Origin: CBFGTJ01 sp965651815
GTDB lineage: Bacteria; Actinomycetota; Acidimicrobiia; Acidimicrobiales; Microtrichaceae
DNA length: 14,581 nucleotides
Direction of reading: 5' to 3'
NCBI GenBank assembly: GCA_965651815.1
Contig: CBFGTJ010000070.1
Span: 1-14,581, forward strand
Shown here: one piece after another, positions 12,359-14,581 of the stretch
How the letters are laid out: each line of letters starts with the position of its first letter
Numbering within the stretch: the stretch's first letter is position 1
The notes under the pieces: generated by a model
Seen by the model: the letters and a program-made list of their open reading frames with translations, nothing else
What the model was told of the DNA's origin: nothing
The model's database searches: none
Position numbers and translations under genes: made by a program

Positions 12359-12889
12359 TCAGCGCCTGCGGCGGCGGGCCCGCTCGACCGTCAAGCGGAC
12401 CTCGGGCCGGCGCCCGGGCATCCACGGCTGGTGCTCCCACCCCGCCCTGGTGAAGAAGTACCCCGCCAGGAACAGCACCGCGGCGAGCCCGGCGACGACC
12501 GGCGTCGTCCAGCTCACGCCGGTCTCGGCCAGGCGCTCCTCGGTGGCGCCGGCGACCTCGGGCGGTGGGACGGCCGCCGCGGGCGCGGTCGAGGGCGGCG
12601 CGGTGGACGGCGGTGCGGTCGGGGTCGGGTCGGGCACGCCCTGGGTCTGCGGGCCCGTGACGCCCTCACCGCTCTCGCACGCGACCCCGTCGCCGTCGCC
12701 GTCGAGGTGGGCGCCGTAGGCGTCGTCACCGAGCTCGATGTCGGTGAACCCGGCGTCGCGCGCCTCGTCGCAGTTGCGGAAGAACTGGACCGGTGCACCC
12801 GGCGCGGCGGCCGCGCCCCCGGCGAGCAGCGCGAAGCCCGCGGCGACGACTGCCGTGGCGGCAACGCCCCGGATCAGTGCACGGTGCAT
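12359..12889 (-). CDS. Excalibur calcium-binding-domain surface protein with LAETG sorting signal, 176 aa
   Basis: This is an exported cell-surface protein. It has a signal peptide (residues 1-29, hydrophobic core VAATAVVAAGFALLAGGAAA) and then an Excalibur domain (about 33-72): FFRNCDEARDAGF, LDGDGDGVACE. The Asp-x-Asp-x-Asp-Gly loop is expected to bind calcium, and the two cysteines (40 and 71) to form a disulfide. A Pro/Thr/Ala linker (85-118) spans the wall. LAETG (120-124) precedes a hydrophobic helix (about 129-147), as in substrates of class E sortases. The tail after the helix is long and basic (about 29 residues, ending ARRRRR), longer than usual for sorting signals, so simple membrane anchoring is possible. 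The ATG at 12889 follows GGAGG at 5 nt. No sortase gene is in the window. It is divergent from the CSLREA protein gene. Confidence 0.85.
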   Translation of the reverse strand: MHRALIRGVAATAVVAAGFALLAGGAAAAPGAPVQFFRNCDEARDAGFTDIELGDDAYGAHLDGDGDGVACESGEGVTGPQTQGVPDPTPTAPPSTAPPSTAPAAAVPPPEVAGATEERLAETGVSWTTPVVAGLAAVLFLAGYFFTRAGWEHQPWMPGRRPEVRLTVERARRRRR

Positions 12890-12982
12890 GTTCACCTCCC
12901 CCACCGGACAGCGCGGCGCCCGGCTCGAGCGCGAGTCTTGCCGCTGCCGGCCCCGCACGCACGCGCGAACCCCGAGCCCCGC

Positions 12983-13029
12983 CCACTGGACAAGAACCAG
13001 TGGTCGAATCCGCTTCAGGGGCGTACAGT
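12983..13029 (+). promoter_or_regulatory. Inverted repeat and candidate -10 box upstream of the CSLREA-type gene
   Basis: CCACTGG (12983-12989) and CCAGTGG (12997-13003) form a 7-bp inverted repeat with a 7-nt spacer. TACAGT (13024-13029) is a possible -10 box 35 bp before the ATG at 13064. The right arm would then overlap the -35 region, as an operator often does. The rest of the 174-bp gap 12890-13063 shows only the ribosome-binding sites of the two divergent genes. Confidence 0.4.
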
Positions 13030-13063
13030 CCACCCCGCATTCCCGACGATGCCTGGGGGGACC

Positions 13064-14524
13064 ATGGGATCACGTGCCGTGAAGGCCGCGCTCGTCGCGT
13101 TCGCCGCGCTCGCCGTCGTGGCGACCGCTGCGTGCGCGCCACTGCCGAAGCCGCTGCCGCCGCTGGTGGTGAACACGACCGCGAACACCTTCGACGGGGT
13201 CTGCGACGCCGAGGACTGCTCGCTGCTCGACGCCATCCACACGGCGAACGGGAGGGTCAACACCAACAACCTCCCGAACCAGATCCACCTCGGTGAGGGC
13301 ACCTACGTGCTCGACGGCGACGCACCCGTGGAGATCACCCGGGCGGTCGTCATCAACGGCCGGGGCAAGGCCCTCACCACCATCGACCTGACCTCGTCGC
13401 CGATCACCGCACCGGGCGCCGTGCTCGACACGAGCGCACCGACGGTGATCACCGACGTGCGGATCGAGTCGGGTGCCGCCACGCCGACCCACGTGCTCGC
13501 CTCGTGCGCGGGCCACGCGCCGACCGCGGTGAGCCTCATCAACGTCGACACCGACAACCTCGCCGCGGTGAGCACCGCCTGCGACGCGGTGTTCGTGAGC
13601 ACCAAGGTGTCGGGCCCGGCGAGCGCGATCACCCCGAACACGATCTCGGGCACGACGAGCACGCTCCCCTTCCCCGACGAGCCGCTCGTCGTCCGCCGCT
13701 TCAGCTTCGTCGGCACGCGGATCACCGGCCCGACGCTCGAGGACGGCACGACCGCCGACTCGAACCTGACGGTCCACCCGCCGGACGGGATCAACATCAA
13801 CGGCACGATCACCGCCTCGCACCTCGACCGCGTCGGGCTCTCGCTCGGGCGGCCCGACGCCACGGCGGAGTCCGGCAACGTCTTCGCCTCGGTGGCGACC
13901 TCGAGCATCGACCTCGGCGGGGCCAGCCCCCTGCGCATCGTCGTGCCGGCGGGCAGCTCGCTCAACGTGAACCAGTCGACGATCTACGGCGGCGGGCCGG
14001 ACGGTGCGATCCACGCGGACGGCACGGTCCTCCTCCGCGGGGCGACGATCGCCAACGCCGGTCCGGCCCTGGTCGTCGGCGACAGCGCCAACGTCACCGC
14101 CCGCCGCTCCGTGCTGAGCGCGTTCAGCGGTCCGGTGTGCACCGCACCCGTCAACCTCCTGCTGCGGAACGTGGTGGTCGGTGACAGCTGCGGCACGCCG
14201 TCGCCGACCGACGTGACCGTCGCCGACCACGACGCCCTGCAGCTCGGGCCCGTCGGCTCCAACGACAGCCACACCCCGACCTACTCGATGGCGCCGGCGC
14301 CGACGAGCCCGGTCGTCGACGTCATCCCGCCAGAGGGGCCGGCGGGCATCGACTGCCCGTACGACCCCAAGGTGGGCTCCGGCACCTCGCTCGACCAGCG
14401 CGGCTACCTGCGTCCGAGCGGTGCGGGCTGCGACGCGGGTGCGGTGGAGTACCAGTACCCCGCGCCCGACGTCCCGCCGCCGCCGGGTGGCGGTGACGGC
14501 GAGGGCGACGGCACCGCGGGCTGA
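13064..14524 (+). CDS. CSLREA-type secreted beta-helix protein, probable lipoprotein, 486 aa
   Basis: This is an exported protein of the parallel beta-helix type often annotated as CSLREA or choice-of-anchor Q domain protein. Function is unknown; such proteins are thought to act in adhesion or polysaccharide binding. The signal peptide ends at ATAAC (Cys24), an imperfect lipobox with Thr at -3. The CSLREA-like segment LVVNTTANTFDGVCDAEDCS, then LLDAIHTAN (35-62), follows at once. Residues about 70-420 are repeated short strands with Asn and Thr turns (INGRG, STIYGGGPDGAIHA), typical of right-handed beta-helices. The C-terminus has DQRGYLRPSGAGCDAGAVEY, the usual closing motif, and a Pro/Gly tail without membrane anchor or LPxTG. 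The ATG at 13064 follows GGGGGG. ATG 13049 is an alternative. Confidence 0.82.
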   Translation: MGSRAVKAALVAFAALAVVATAACAPLPKPLPPLVVNTTANTFDGVCDAEDCSLLDAIHTANGRVNTNNLPNQIHLGEGTYVLDGDAPVEITRAVVINGRGKALTTIDLTSSPITAPGAVLDTSAPTVITDVRIESGAATPTHVLASCAGHAPTAVSLINVDTDNLAAVSTACDAVFVSTKVSGPASAITPNTISGTTSTLPFPDEPLVVRRFSFVGTRITGPTLEDGTTADSNLTVHPPDGININGTITASHLDRVGLSLGRPDATAESGNVFASVATSSIDLGGASPLRIVVPAGSSLNVNQSTIYGGGPDGAIHADGTVLLRGATIANAGPALVVGDSANVTARRSVLSAFSGPVCTAPVNLLLRNVVVGDSCGTPSPTDVTVADHDALQLGPVGSNDSHTPTYSMAPAPTSPVVDVIPPEGPAGIDCPYDPKVGSGTSLDQRGYLRPSGAGCDAGAVEYQYPAPDVPPPPGGGDGEGDGTAG

Positions 14525-14581
14525 GCCGGCCGGGTTCGAGCCGGGCACGCTGCACGGCCCGGACGGCTGCAGGCACCAGGA
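14525..14581. other. Window end, no gene seen
   Basis: After the stop at 14524 there is a short inverted repeat, CCGG-GTTCGAG-CCGG (about 14529-14543). It could end transcription and superficially recalls a tRNA T-arm, but no cloverleaf surrounds it. Nothing else is recognisable before the window ends. Confidence 0.4.

Noticed and set aside
14529..14543. A GTTCGAG loop that looks like a tRNA T-arm
   Set aside because: Only four pairs flank it, and there is no acceptor, D or anticodon arm nearby. It is a chance GC hairpin or weak terminator.
13070..14548. A 492-residue minus-strand open frame over the CSLREA-type gene
   Set aside because: The translation is dominated by Arg, Gly, Val and Asp without any domain. 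The plus-strand frame has a signal peptide and family motifs.
1..14581. A defence island, prophage, integrated element or biosynthetic cluster
   Set aside because: I see no integrase, transposase, phage structural genes, nuclease-helicase pairs, toxin-antitoxin pair or multi-enzyme operon. The tRNA-Lys gene is not followed by an integrase or an attachment-site duplication visible here.

Overview
The window is a very GC-rich stretch of bacterial chromosome with frequent GTG starts. Its protein families are typical of Actinomycetota: DUF3039, an Rv2466c-like DsbA protein, a two-module hibernation factor, a type 1 thiolase-like protein with the extra C-terminal domain, and an Excalibur protein with an LAxTG sorting signal. 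The class Acidimicrobiia (for example an Iamia relative) fits the overall impression, but that is inference. I see no phage, transposon, CRISPR, rRNA or defence genes. The content is ordinary chromosomal genes, mostly single or divergent units.

Layout. 1-2664: two small unrecognised genes diverge from a 42-bp promoter gap (30-335 minus, 378-821 plus). A TPM-like membrane protein with a glycine-rich tail (869-2266 minus) then diverges from a DUF3039 gene (2350-2664 plus). 2698-7505: a thiolase-like protein (minus) diverges from a DUF2804 gene. A DsbA/FrnE-family thiol protein and a DUF3089 lipoprotein follow on the plus strand. 7534-11139: a SpoIID/LytB-domain lipoprotein (minus) diverges from glutaminase (glsA), which is followed by a small hypothetical gene. 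A LACTB2-type metallo-hydrolase (minus) converges on them. 11367-14524: a long ribosome-hibernation factor, a strong hairpin, tRNA-Lys(TTT), an Excalibur surface protein (minus) and a CSLREA-type secreted beta-helix protein (plus).

Themes. Several genes share one promoter architecture. A TAGNNT -10 box lies exactly 7 nt (once 8 nt) before the start codon, with no Shine-Dalgarno sequence, as expected for leaderless transcripts. Other genes have good ribosome-binding sites. Four proteins act at the envelope (DUF3089, SpoIID, Excalibur and CSLREA proteins), alongside the TPM-like membrane protein. Redox and stress functions appear in the DsbA-like protein, whose start codon lies inside a 16-bp perfect palindrome resembling the RosR (MarR-family) operator, and in the hibernation factor.

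I did not find a clearly new multi-gene system. The best leads are regulatory: the palindrome over the DsbA start codon, the recurring leaderless promoter, the inverted repeats in divergent promoters, and the structured leader of the spoIID-like gene.
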